Origin: Eonycteris spelaea | Taxonomy: Eukaryota > Chordata > Mammalia > Chiroptera > Pteropodidae | NCBI GenBank assembly: GCA_003508835.1 | Contig: PUFA01000077.1 | Span: 8,183,501 to 8,247,500, forward strand | Length of the DNA: 64,000 bases | Reading direction: 5' to 3' | Shown: piece by piece, positions 53,880-63,921 of the stretch | Numbering within the stretch: position 1 is the stretch's first letter | Layout of the letters: each line of letters starts with the position of its first letter | Notes under the pieces: model-generated | Database searches by the model: none | What the model was told of the DNA's origin: nothing | Seen by the model: only the letters and a program-made list of their open reading frames with translations | Program-made: the position numbers and the translations under genes

Positions 53880-54250
53880 AATATTTGGGGGAAAAAATGG
53901 TTTTATTTTTCTATAGACATCATGGGCTTCCTGAATGCCTGTGTCAGCTTGTTCATGATAAGGGAGGCTGAGTAAGATACTATATGGTTGAAAGTACAGC
54001 AAGAGACAGAATCGATTTATAAAGGGAAGAGCGGAAAAGCATAAACGCAAAGATCATGGGTGAGAGGGATGCTGTCACCCAGCTTGGATGTCGTGCTGTG
54101 CTTTGCGGATGATCCAGCTCTGGGTGATGGTGTTGAACAGTTCTGCGCCTCTCTGGCCAAATGTAAGTGTTCTTCAACTATGTGGCCGGCAGCAAAATGC
54201 GAGGTGTAGGTTGTTCAAGTTGGTGGGTGACATGTGGCAAGGAATCATAG
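53880..54250 (-). pseudogene. Coding-looking broken stretch (unidentified)
   Basis: On the minus strand, one register from about 54,167 reads FGQRGAELFNTITQSWIIRK and then hits a stop. Other registers continue hydrophobic segments (63-69 codons), with AATAAA on that strand at 53,902-53,907. CpG content and codon-like texture exceed the surroundings, suggesting an old retrocopied gene. No poly-A tail, target duplication or family match is seen, so chance remains possible. Confidence 0.22.
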
Positions 54251-54339
54251 TTGTAGAGAATATACGAATATATGTCACTCACTATTTATTTATGCAATTA
54301 TGTCATAAGATTTATTATGAGCCGTAAGTGTGGTAAGAA

Positions 54340-54480
54340 GCTTTCATTCCTCCATCCATTCACTGAAGATATTTATTGAGCCAGATGAAGTGACAGATAC
54401 CGGAGACACAAAAATGGAAAAGAGGATGGCCTTTAACTTATAAGAATTTACAGGTTAGGAAGAGACAGAGAAAGAAACTC
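54340..54480 (-). mobile_element. L2 LINE 3-prime end, antisense
   Basis: ctccatccattcactgaaga, tatttattgagccagatgaa, gataccggagacacaaaaat, ggaaaagaggatggccttta, aacttataagaatttacagg follow the reversed L2 end. Confidence 0.82.
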
Positions 54481-55414
54481 TGAAAACCATCACGAAGGAG
54501 ATTTGAGGCACTGCTTTTTTCTCTGTCAAGTTCTGAGTTAGTTGAGAGGCACAGGGAAGAAACATAAGCAGCAACATGTCAGCTCTGTTAGTAATAAAAA
54601 CTGGATTGGAGGATGTGGTACAAGATCTGTCACCCAAAGGTCTCACTAACAAAACCCTGACCAGAACTGAGCTTACCCCCTCGCCCACCCCAGCTTCTCA
54701 TCTAATGGGACAGTAAAGCTCCCCTGACAGAGAGACAACTTAGCACCTGGTGGCGAAACCCACCAGAATGCACGTGTCCTGCAGATGGTCAGTCTTTCAG
54801 GGGTAGAGGAACAGGGAGTCAAGGTAAGTTTTCTCAGCCCTTCTCCCAAACCCAGGCAGCAGATACCTTCCCTGGGAATGGAGAGAGAGAAGAGACTAGT
54901 GTATTTCTTTCTCAGCGGTGTCCTCTATTGGAAAGAGGGAGCCAGATATAGATGAAGGTTCTTCCTTAAAACTTTAGGGAAACACACACAAAAAACTGAA
55001 CCCAACCTGGACTAGTGGATCAAAGAAGTTGACCCATCCTTGTGACTTGAGGGGAGTTGCATAGGCGAGAAAGCAGGGTGTTACTGGGGTTCAGGAAAGA
55101 CAGCTATTAAGAATGATTCACGAAGACATAGTATCTAAAATGCACCTTGGTTGGTCAGTATATTGCAAGAAGTGGAGGGGCTTGACGAACTCACTCAAGA
55201 TGGCGAAAAACGTTAGCTGCTGTATAGTGTGACAGGGAAGCCCACGTTCAAGGAGAATGAGCGGTCAGCTTCAGCAAGTCTGCGAAGAATGTGTAAAAGT
55301 GCAAGGGATAAAACAAGAACTGTGTTTTGGGCCAAGTATGGAAGCATCCAGGATGCCAGGACACTAAGGCAGAATGTGAGCCCATCTCCTTTGGACTCTC
55401 ACACGCCCACCTGA
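54481..55414. other. Unassigned stretch
   Basis: No gene or repeat family recognised. Confidence 0.5.
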
Positions 55415-55500
55415 CCTCACGGCAGGACCCCAGTGAGATGTAATGAGGTCCTGTAACTTGATGTCTGGGTATAGTAAGTACTTGATCAATATATGAAAAA
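55415..55500 (+). mobile_element. L2/MIR 3-prime scrap (weak)
   Basis: gatgtctgggtatagtaagt, acttgatcaatatatgaaaa resembles a sense L2/MIR tail. Confidence 0.4.
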
Positions 55501-56639
55501 TGAAAAACATTATCTTTAGCATATCCACATTGTAATCAAGGGTCTTTTGCAAAAGGGTGAAAGGCGGTCGCATTGGGTTTGGGCTCATCTCCTCATTCCC
55601 TCTCCATCGCCATCTCTCAGAATCTCTTTCTCAGTCTTTTCCGATCGACTTGTAATTGAAGGAATCTCACTTAGACTAACATGGAAGATAAAGATGTAAT
55701 ATGTCATGTCTCTTACAGACATTGGATCATTAACTGATTCTAATCTTGGCCTCAGGATGGCATGCCTGCAGTGGGTAGGACCTCTGGGGACAGTTGGAAG
55801 AGAGATCTTAGGTTAAGAAACCGTTCAAATTACACATCAATGGCACTGGGTAATTTTGTTTAAGTGAATGTCCCTACTTTAACAGTAAGCTTTGTCTGTA
55901 ATAACCAGTAATGCAGAGATTTTCATGCGCACACAGACAACACTCTCTAATCACCAAAAAGAGTAAAAAAAAAAAAAAATCTAGTTTTGAAGTTTTAAAT
56001 TCCTACCCAAAATGAGCGTTTTATTTTTTTTCCTTTTTTTTTTAAGTCCAGTTTTATTGCTTCTTCCTTGTGAATGAAATATCACAGAGGCATGGGTTTC
56101 TGAAGGTTATCTATAGCTTTGCCTAAAATGGTTATAATTGGGGAAATGAAATAGTGCTAACTGCAAAACCTGAATAACATTATAACATTATGCAAAATGA
56201 AGGCACTTTAGAAGAATAAAAGAACGATGACAATGCAAATCAGAGCCAGTGAAGGTCAGACGTTTTGCATAAAGCGCCTTGCAATCTAATTCATGTGAAC
56301 TTAGCCTGAGGAGAGAAAAGTGACTTATGAAAGCACAATGCTTTTTCAAAAAGCATTACTGCAGAGCTCTGGATCTGCTTACCAGTCCCACAGGCGGCTG
56401 CGAGGATTGGATGAGGAGCTGGGTATAGGCATAGCCAAGCTGAAATTATAGAACCTTTGTTGAGAAATAAAATATCTCAACCCATGATTGCACTCAAGCT
56501 GGGTTTCTTAACCCTTTGATGGCTGAACTGAATGACTTTTTCACTTAGGGGACAGGGCTAGGCAGTTGTTTACAGTTACTTACAGGCTACTATGTTCATT
56601 GTTGTCTTTATTATCAGAGCCATATGAAGCAGAAAGTTT
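55501..56639. other. Unassigned stretch
   Basis: No gene recognised. An A14 run lies at 55,966-55,979 and T-rich runs at 56,022-56,043. Confidence 0.5.
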
Positions 56640-56790
56640 TATTTTATTCTTCTTATAATTGAGGCTATTGAGGCTCTGCAAGGTAAAGTCATTAGCTTAT
56701 GGAACTCCTACTATAAGTGTTGGAGCTGACGTGCAAATTCTGTTAGACCTTGAGGTCCAGGGTTAGTCCACTGTTTCACACTGCCTAAAA
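56640..56790 (-). mobile_element. MIR SINE, antisense
   Basis: cttataattgaggctattga, ggctctgcaaggtaaagtca, ttagcttatggaactcctac, gttggagctgacgtgcaaat follow the reversed MIR order. Confidence 0.75.
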
Positions 56791-57049
56791 ATAGCTGTTG
56801 ACTGTGCCTCAAGATCAAGTCCTTGCACTTAGAGTGAGGCCTTACATGTGGTAGGATGATTCAGCTTGACTTCATAGCATCCTGTGTCCCCTGACATCTT
56901 ATGGCTGCCTTTGTTTCTTCTTCTATAGCAGAGTCCTTTGCTCTTACAGAGAGATAGAGATCAATCCTGGGCTCTAACATTCCATTCTTTTTTTCTGGCT
57001 CAGTAGAGACGATAATACTTGCTTCATAATGTCATTGACAGTGTCCAAT

Positions 57050-57290
57050 GTGACCTAGAGCAGGAGGCTCTGTATACAGCTAGAGACCAAGACTCAGACT
57101 TTCTGGATTGGACCTCTGGTTCCACCATTCACTAACTATGTGACTTCAGGCAATTTTCCTATAAAATGGATATAATACAAGCACCTAGCTCAAAGGGCAG
57201 GTAAACGAGAAAATAACCAGCATTTAATGTTCTTAGAAATGTGGTTTGCATTGTAGTAGAGGGTCTATAAATGTTAGCTCTTTTGTGTTT
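57050..57290 (+). mobile_element. MIR SINE, sense (near full length)
   Basis: gattggacctctggttccac, cattcactaactatgtgact, tcaggcaattttcctataaa, atggatataatacaagcacc, gagaaaataaccagcattta, and a ggtctataaatgttagctc end. Confidence 0.92.
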
Positions 57291-57454
57291 TACAAAAGCT
57301 CCTAACACCGCTGGCACACTCAAGACTAGGAATAGAGCAAATTCTCCATCATGACCAGAGTCAAGAAAGGGTTTTCACTTTTCCCTCACAAAGGTCATAT
57401 ATGTGACAGTCTCACACAGACTAACCTGTTGAAACAGCTAGGTAAACACAGCAT

Positions 57455-57600
57455 CTCACACCTGTTTTCAAACTGTGATCTGGGCCACAGAGGAAAACTT
57501 AAGAAGATTTCAGAATACTAATGTCTAGGCTCCACCCAGGTCCCCCTCCAAACCAGCTAAACCATCATTTTAACCACTATACCTTATTCCTTGATAAGCC
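57455..57600 (+). mobile_element. MER20-like hAT fragment
   Basis: gttttcaaactgtgatctgg, gccacagaggaaaacttaag, taggctccacccaggtcccc resemble the 5-prime half of MER20-type elements; the far end is lost. Confidence 0.55.
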
Positions 57601-57864
57601 GAAGGCATCGAAGTCAAATCTTCACTGGGTATTAAACTATATAAAGAAATCTCACTTGGCTAGTTAGACATGGTTGGGGATAAATGACCAGGACAACTAG
57701 AAGACCTTCCTGACCCTAGGAAGTAGAAATTTTTTTGTATAATTTACACAAATAAATAATTCATAGAATAATACAGGAGAGAACAGAGGCTTTGGCAGAG
57801 CTCTGAGTCCCAGAGGAATTCAGCAGAGGAGAAGGGCACATATGTTTGAGGGGAGAAGGAGGGC
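57601..57864. other. Unassigned stretch
   Basis: No gene or repeat recognised. Confidence 0.45.
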
Positions 57865-58045
57865 TTTGGCTCCAGATAGAGCTGGGTCAGATCGGTGCCC
57901 CACTGCGTGCTGAGGGTGGTGACTGTGGAAAAGTTACTACGTGATGAGGAACGTTAACTATTTTGCAGGGCCATTGTAAGAATTATCAGTAGTGACTCAA
58001 ATTTAGCCCAATGTCTGGCTTATAGTAAACGTTCTATCCATGGTA
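57865..58045 (+). mobile_element. MIR SINE, sense
   Basis: ggctttggctccagatagag, gactgtggaaaagttactac, cagggccattgtaagaatta, ccaatgtctggcttatagta, aacgttctatcc follow the sense MIR order. Confidence 0.78.
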
Positions 58046-58214
58046 GTTCTAATTTCTGTGAGATAAAGTCTTCAAAGATGACCCCTTGGGGGAGACCATT
58101 CAGAAAGTCTTAAGTCAAGCTTTAAAGACTAAGAAGGTTTTGTATTCTGTATGGGTTAGAGGCAGAGGAGAGAAGAGGAGACTAAGGATAAGATACCAAT
58201 GGTAGAGAGGTGGG

Positions 58215-58755
58215 ACAGAGGTGCTAGTTACCTGCCTACCATCCACTTCCACCTTCCTCCTGGAGACCAGCCACTTCTGCAATGTGCACGGTCCCAGGCA
58301 GAAAATCACGATTGGTTGAATTCAGTCATGACCACCTTTTTCTCTTGAAAAAAGGCAATTTCGTTGCCTCCCATCAGTTGAGGGAGATGATGTAATCTAG
58401 TTCAGACCAACAAGAGTTAAGGGGAAGTTGCTAGTCGGCTGAGACGTTTGCTTTCCAGATAAAAGGGTCAGATATCTTCTTTCCTCTTCCTGCCTTTATT
58501 AAAGTTGTGGGGTTTGGGGAGCTATGGCATCCATTTTGTAACAATTGGGCAAAGGCAATGAGGAGAAAAGGCCAATTCACTAAGGATAGTGAAGATGAAA
58601 GATGAAATGGGTGTCCTTGAGCTGCCATATTACTTTAGGATTATTTATCTACACATTTCTGGATACATGATGGAGAGAAAAATATATTTGTTTAAACCAC
58701 TGTTAGGCCATTTTTCTCTTATTTGTGCCCTAAAGCATTCCTAACTGATATATAT
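58215..58755 (+). mobile_element. MLT1-type MaLR LTR, sense
   Basis: gctttccagataaaagggtc, ttcctcttcctgcctttatt, agctatggcatccattttgt, gtccttgagctgccatatta, ttgtttaaaccactgttagg, ccatttttctcttatttgtg and cctaaagcattcctaactga follow an MLT1 LTR, with the 3-prime end clear. A short (TA)n follows at 58,749-58,762. Its 5-prime limit is uncertain. Confidence 0.75.
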
Positions 58756-60560
58756 ATATATGAGTAAAACACATAGAAATATGACTTTTTTTCCTCTCTA
58801 ACCCCTCCCACATACACACACAACTTGGTTAATTCTCTTCATAAATTAAACTCACAGATCTGAGAGAAGAAATACCCCAAAGGAGCCCTTTTTTTTTTTT
58901 TTTTTGGTAAAGAGCTAAATAAGATGAGGTGGAGACCTTAATTACCTAGGGTTTTAATTCCAGGAAATACTTCTCAAATGTTTCTATTTATAGTACGCAC
59001 TTTTTCTTCAGCTCTGAGGAAAGGCCACCTGGAGCCCAGCCAAGCGGGAATGACCGTTACCTGCTTGAGACAAATGAGTCATCTCATTTCTGCAAATCAC
59101 AACCATCCCGCCCAAAAGAAGAGAGACAGTGCATTGTTTCAGTACAATGTGATATATTCCCAGCAGTTTGCTCAGCATCTTCCACTAAAGACCATGAGAG
59201 TCGGATTTCTCCCGATGAAACCCAAGTGAGCATGAGCACTCTGAGGGGACTGGAGTCACCTTTTCTAGAGGTAGATGGTTCCTTTGTCGCTTTGAGTATA
59301 AGCTGTTACATGTGAGCACCGTCGTGCACAGCTATTCATGCAAAATTTGCTTCTATCAAGTTTCAGTGAATAAAAGTAGAAATCATACCTAAATTATATA
59401 TTTTTATGAAACCACTGTGAGTTTGGTATAACCCACTGCCCATTGCTGCTGATTAACAAAAACAGATGTTACCTACGCACTTATCCTAAGTTCCTATTTC
59501 ATCTAGCCAAGGGCATGCAATGTAAGGGAGGCAGGCGTGACCTCGAGCTTCTCGCCTGGCCATGGCTTTCACTCTGGATAGAGCCTGAGACGCTCATTAG
59601 GGCTAGAAGAGGGAGCTGGTCCCCTCTTCCCACATTAGGCAGTGCCGTGGTGAGACAGTGGCATTGAGAATGAGGTCTGTCGGGGGACTTTACCACACTG
59701 CAACCAGGGTGGCGGGCCAACCTTTACCAGCCTGGGCACTTTGGTTTCATGGAGTAAAGTTTGCAAACTTCGGGCTCTCCTGGAGGATCAACTGAAGTCG
59801 GTGTTAGGAAGGCCGTGTTCTCCTCATGGGGAGAATGCAGAGTGAGCACCTAGGTGTCTTTCCAAATAGAATATTCTTGCCTCTAGCTTTGCAGAGGTTC
59901 AGAGAGTTTCCTCTCATTCTGCCTGGTCCGGTCCCCCACCCTACCCCCACTACTCTGCTTTTATCATTTTTTTTCCCCAGATGATTTTGGCATTGAGTGC
60001 ACCATGTATGTCCTGTCCAAATTCACATGTCCTCAACTGTCCCAGACATTTTTTCATAGCTCATTTGTTCAGATCACACAGAGGATCATTGTATTGGAGC
60101 ATCTTTTGTGGCTTTTTGGAAGGCATCTGAAAGGCATCAGAATTAGGAGGCTACCTTGACCCTCGGCTGGAAAGAGAGAGTGAAAGAGAATGACTTTGCT
60201 TTCCTCGGGCGATGGGTTTGCCTGACAGAGGCCCAGGCACTCAGCATTCTTGCTCAATGACCAAGACTCGAAACAGGAACAGGCTCGTGATCACCTGTTG
60301 ACATGAATTCAGGCCTGGTAGCTAGTATGGAAATCACATGCAAATCTAAGCAAACTTTACTAACTTCCCATAAAGGTGTCGATGAGAAGTGACAAGTGTG
60401 GGGATTAGTACATCTAGCAGAAAAGAGACTATGTTTTTGAATTTGTTGAATTGAGGCTTTGTTGGTTTACAACAGTTTTAACTCTATTTTTCCTCTCCAA
60501 GGAAGGGATTTTAGCCACATAGCCACAGCTTTCTGCTTAAATGTTAAAATTGATTTTTTA
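58756..60560. other. Unassigned stretch
   Basis: No gene or repeat family recognised over 1.8 kb; a T19 run lies at 58,889-58,907. Frames on opposite strands at 59,443-59,720 overlap and lack domains. Confidence 0.5.
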
Positions 60561-60563
60561 AAG

Positions 60564-60630
60564 AAAAGTCTCATCCCAATACATTTAATTAAAAAAAAAA
60601 AAACAATTCAAAAAAAAAAAAAAGTCTCAT
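60564..60630 (+). mobile_element. 46-bp L1 3-prime stub with target duplications
   Basis: cccaatacatttaattaaaa and an interrupted A-tail (A13, CAATTC, A13) at 60,575-60,620 match the terminus of the L1 at 20,037-20,170. It is bracketed by AAAGTCTCAT at 60,565-60,574 and 60,621-60,630. This is an extremely 5-prime-truncated L1 insertion. Confidence 0.8.
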
Positions 60631-60799
60631 GGGTGTCCTGTGACAGAACTTAAATGACTCAATGTCAGAAAAAAACACCTTCAAAGATGGAGGGGACCTG
60701 GGAGTTTGGATATTGTGTCTGGTTTCCCTATTCAACTGCCCGCTTCTGACTTTGATCAATGAAAGGGGAAGGAAAAGGACATTCTGTGAGCCCTGACCC

Positions 60800-60995
60800 C
60801 AGCCAGGCACCATGCAAACATGGCTTTATTTAATCTTCACTACAACTCTAAGAAGCAAGTATTATTATTCCCATTTTCGGATAAGGAAATGGAGGTTTAG
60901 TAAACAGATTTAAATAATATTCTCAAGGTCACACCCAAAGGAGAAATCAGTGGCTCCATGGCCAGACTCAATGCAAAGCCCTCGCTCTTTCTCCT
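60800..60995 (-). mobile_element. MIR SINE, antisense
   Basis: ttatttaatcttcactacaa, ctctaagaagcaagtattat, ttcccattttcggataagga, aatggaggtttagtaaacag, ctcaaggtcacacccaaagg. Confidence 0.9.
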
Positions 60996-61204
60996 CATTG
61001 CCGGCTCACCTGTCCTTCACTTTTACCTTTTAAAATGATAGGTGCTGACACTGATCAACGCAAAAAATTGGGAACAGGTATATGACAGAGGAAGTATTCA
61101 AGGGATTCTATTTGTGAGTGTATTTGTTGGTTTGTGTATTTTTGAGTCGTAGTCTTCTTTAGGAACCAAGCAGTATTCTGTCACCTAACATGAAATTACC
61201 CAAG

Positions 61205-61420
61205 CTCACAATTAATTGTAGGTCTTCGCTCCTATTCTCGCTCTGCTGGGATGACTCTTCCTCTTTTTGACCTGGGTTCTTGTCACCTCTTTCTCATCAC
61301 CTCCTCAGGGAGCCTTCTCTGCCTCCTCAGATAAGATTAAGGCTTTCTGGATATTCCCTAGTTCTCTGGCCATCTCTTTTTCAAGCATGTATTTATATGT
61401 ATTTAGTTGGTGCTATTTGG
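61205..61420 (+). mobile_element. L2 LINE, sense, part 1 (split by MIR)
   Basis: gatgactcttcctctttttg, ttctcatcacctcctcaggg, agccttctctgcctcctcag, attaaggctttctggatatt, gtatttatatgtatttagtt follow the L2 3-prime region. Confidence 0.85.
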
Positions 61421-61424
61421 TGAG

Positions 61425-61675
61425 GCAGATTAGCATAGAGTTCGAGTAAGTGGACTCTTGAATTGACCTGCCTGATTCATAACCTAGAGTCCCCTATTTA
61501 CTAGATTCCCCTATTAATAGCTCTTGGTGTGCCTCAGTTTCCTCATCTGTAAAATGGGCTAATGATAGTACTAGTATCCATTGGATAACAGGAATGATTA
61601 AATCAGTTAATCCATGTGAAGTCTTTAGAACAGAATGCAGCAAGCACTCACCATTGTTAGCTGTCATTATCGTCT
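61425..61675 (+). mobile_element. MIR SINE, sense, nested in L2
   Basis: gtgcctcagtttcctcatct, gtaaaatgggctaatgatag, aatgattaaatcagttaatc, gtctttagaacagaatgcag are nearly consensus. It interrupts the L2, so this MIR inserted after the L2. Confidence 0.92.
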
Positions 61676-61679
61676 TACT

Positions 61680-61775
61680 AAATAGTTCTGTTGGAGCAGA
61701 TACTACATCTGTCTCATTGACTGTTGTATTCCCAGTGTCTGCCCACATCGTGGATACTTAAGAAGTCATTACTGC
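61680..61775 (+). mobile_element. L2 LINE, sense, part 2
   Basis: ggagcagatactacatctgt, ctcattgactgttgtattcc, cagtgtctgcccacatcgtg continue the L2 tail after the MIR. Confidence 0.85.
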
Positions 61776-61814
61776 TGGGTCTAATTACTCCCTTTCTAAA
61801 AGGCACGGCTCTGG

Positions 61815-62035
61815 GTCCTATTGAATACTTGCTGCATGCTGGGAACTTTCATGCATATAATCTCTCATGGTTCTAGTAAGTTAGTCATTTTTGGAAGAAT
61901 GATTTTACCGATGAGGCAAACGGGGTTCAGAGAGGTGATCTGCCTTGCCTGGGCCACGCAGCTAGTGGAGAGCTGGGGGAGCATCGGACCCAGCTCTCGG
62001 TGACTCAGGCCCCAGGGCTGTTGCTCTTCCCTCTC
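61815..62035 (-). mobile_element. MIR SINE, antisense
   Basis: tgaatacttgctgcatgctg, cgatgaggcaaacggggttc, agagaggtgatctgccttgc, ctgggccacgcagctagtgg, gcatcggacccagctctcgg. Confidence 0.9.
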
Positions 62036-62176
62036 CCCTAGGCTGCCTCTTTGTGCTGAAGAAAGAACAATGAATCTTATGTAAACCTTATGTAAATAGG
62101 AGGTTCTGGTTTCACGAAACTAAACCCAAAGCAAAGTAAGCAGAAGCTAACAAAAGAGCCATAGTCATCTGATATT

Positions 62177-62192
62177 AAAAAAAAAAAAAAAA
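62177..62192 (+). repeat. Poly-A tract (16)
   Basis: Pure A16. No clear retroposon body upstream. Confidence 0.92.
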
Positions 62193-62414
62193 GACATCTC
62201 CTCCTTCTTTCCTAGACATCAAAATAAATGCTGATTCCCGAGTGGAGATCGGAGGTCTCCACGGCCCTTCCCATGTAGAGAGGACCAAAAACCACTTGTT
62301 GATGCTGATTGTCAGCGACTGTCAGGATTCTCTTGGGCCACTCTGAACTGTGATAATTCCCAGCATTGGACCGCGAACCTGGAAGACTGTCGGGGAACTG
62401 TGACCGTACTGAAG

Positions 62415-62585
62415 GACAGTTTATGCTGGTGCCTCTCAGACGTGACTGTGCACAGGAACTGCCCGGGACATGATTCAAAAGACAGATTCCCATTGCGTGG
62501 GTCTGGGGAGGGGCCTGAGGTTCTGCAATTCTGACAAGTTTCTGGGGGATGCCGCTGGAGCACAGATAATTACCCTTTGCAAAGC
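62415..62585 (+). mobile_element. hAT-Charlie-type element (MER3/MER20 class)
   Basis: ggtgcctctcagacgtgact, gcacaggaactgcccgggac, gtctggggaggggcctgagg, ttctgcaattctgacaagtt, tctgggggatgccgctgg match a common non-autonomous hAT type in sense. The family within the class is uncertain. Confidence 0.75.
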
Positions 62586-62654
62586 AAGGTTTTGGGGGCT
62601 TCCTTGGGCTGCATTCCGGCCAAACACAGTGACTCCAGAAAAGGATGGCTTTTG

Positions 62655-62740
62655 CAGTAACAGAAAGAGCAGGAGTCTGCTTGGGGAGCTACCTGCATTC
62701 AAGCCTGGCTCTGTCGGTTAGTGAGAATGGACCTGTGGGC
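62655..62740 (+). mobile_element. MIR fragment, sense
   Basis: gagcaggagtctgcttgggg, gctacctgcattcaagcctg, gctctgtcggttagtgaga match the MIR 5-prime block (CTGGGTTCGAATCC..GCTCTGCCACTTA). Confidence 0.6.
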
Positions 62741-62875
62741 CCGATTGCTTTTAAGATGTGGGTGACCTTGCACATGGATGTGCTGAGCACTGGGAAAGAC
62801 AGTTTGAAGCAAACTGTCTCCAGGGCCTCGTTCAGTTCTGCCTAACTCATCTGAACGCTGGCATCGAAGTCGAAA

Positions 62876-62879
62876 TTTG

Positions 62880-62910
<31 letters not shown>
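62876..62910 (+). repeat. (TTTTG)n short repeat
   Basis: Six to seven TTTTG/TTTTTG units. Confidence 0.95.
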
Positions 62911-62911
<1 letters not shown>

Positions 62912-63199
62912 AGGAAGGAGGGGGAGGGGCTTGTGGGAGACTTCTAAAGGAAGTCTTCTAAGCAGTAGCTTCGGGAGTCAATCAGCACTACGAAGACCCT
63001 TGTCCATGGTGCCATTCCTTTGCCTCTTTCTGCAACTCTGTGGTCAGTGACCACCCACCAGGTGGCCGAGAACGTTTCATCAGGATGGTACACTAAACTG
63101 GTATTAGGTCCTAAAATTTCCCGACCATAAAGGCAACCTTGGAAAAATGACAGTGACCTTTAGCTAGAGCAGTATGGTCATGGACCTTCAGAACCAAAA
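62911..63199. other. Unassigned stretch
   Basis: No gene or repeat recognised. Confidence 0.45.
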
Positions 63200-63300
63200 A
63201 TCCTTACTTCAGAGAGAGGAAGAGACTTATCCAAGGACAGTCAGCTGCAAAGAGATTTGGGCCCAGAGTTCCTGTTGGCCCACTGCCAGCCCCACATCCT
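63200..63300 (-). mobile_element. MIR fragment, antisense
   Basis: acttcagagagaggaagaga, cttatccaaggacagtcagc, gatttgggcccagagttcct follow the reversed MIR order. Confidence 0.72.
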
Positions 63301-63828
63301 TCCTGCTGTAAATGAACACAACGCATGGGGGTTAATAATGTGCCCTGGATGTCCTTAGGTAACTGTCATAAAATAAGATAAGACTCCAGTGCAAGAAACT
63401 CTATCTCTATTGAAGTTTTTATTGTATTTATTTATTCAGGCCATTTAGTTTAAAAATAAACTTCCTAACTCGATCTCAGGGTGGAGCGTTGGCATAATTG
63501 AAGGCACTGGCGTGCAAAACCGCCTCCTTTCTCCAGTCATCTGTGGGGAGATTTAGGCCTGTTTCCCAGGTACTGGTGCTGCCATCCTGCTGCTCCAAGT
63601 ACAGTGAACACCGAGAAGTGCTTTTTGTGTGAGAGAGCCAGGGAAGATAAAGAGAAGGCAGAAAAGAAGACAAAGAAGCAGAGGGAGAAAGATTTAACAC
63701 TGCTCACATCACCATGAAAAGCTGTAAAATACACTCAGCGTCTTTCGCGCTTCCCATCTTCCTGGGTTCCCTGCTTTTTGTGGAATTTGCATTCTCTGGC
63801 ACATTCAGAGTTTTTGGAATATTATTAT
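63301..63828. other. Unassigned stretch
   Basis: No gene or repeat recognised. Antisense frames of 74 and 65 codons overlap in two registers. Confidence 0.5.
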
Positions 63829-63872
63829 AAATGAAAGAAAGAAGCAAGCAGCAAGAAGAAAGAAAGAAAAAA

Positions 63873-63921
<49 letters not shown>

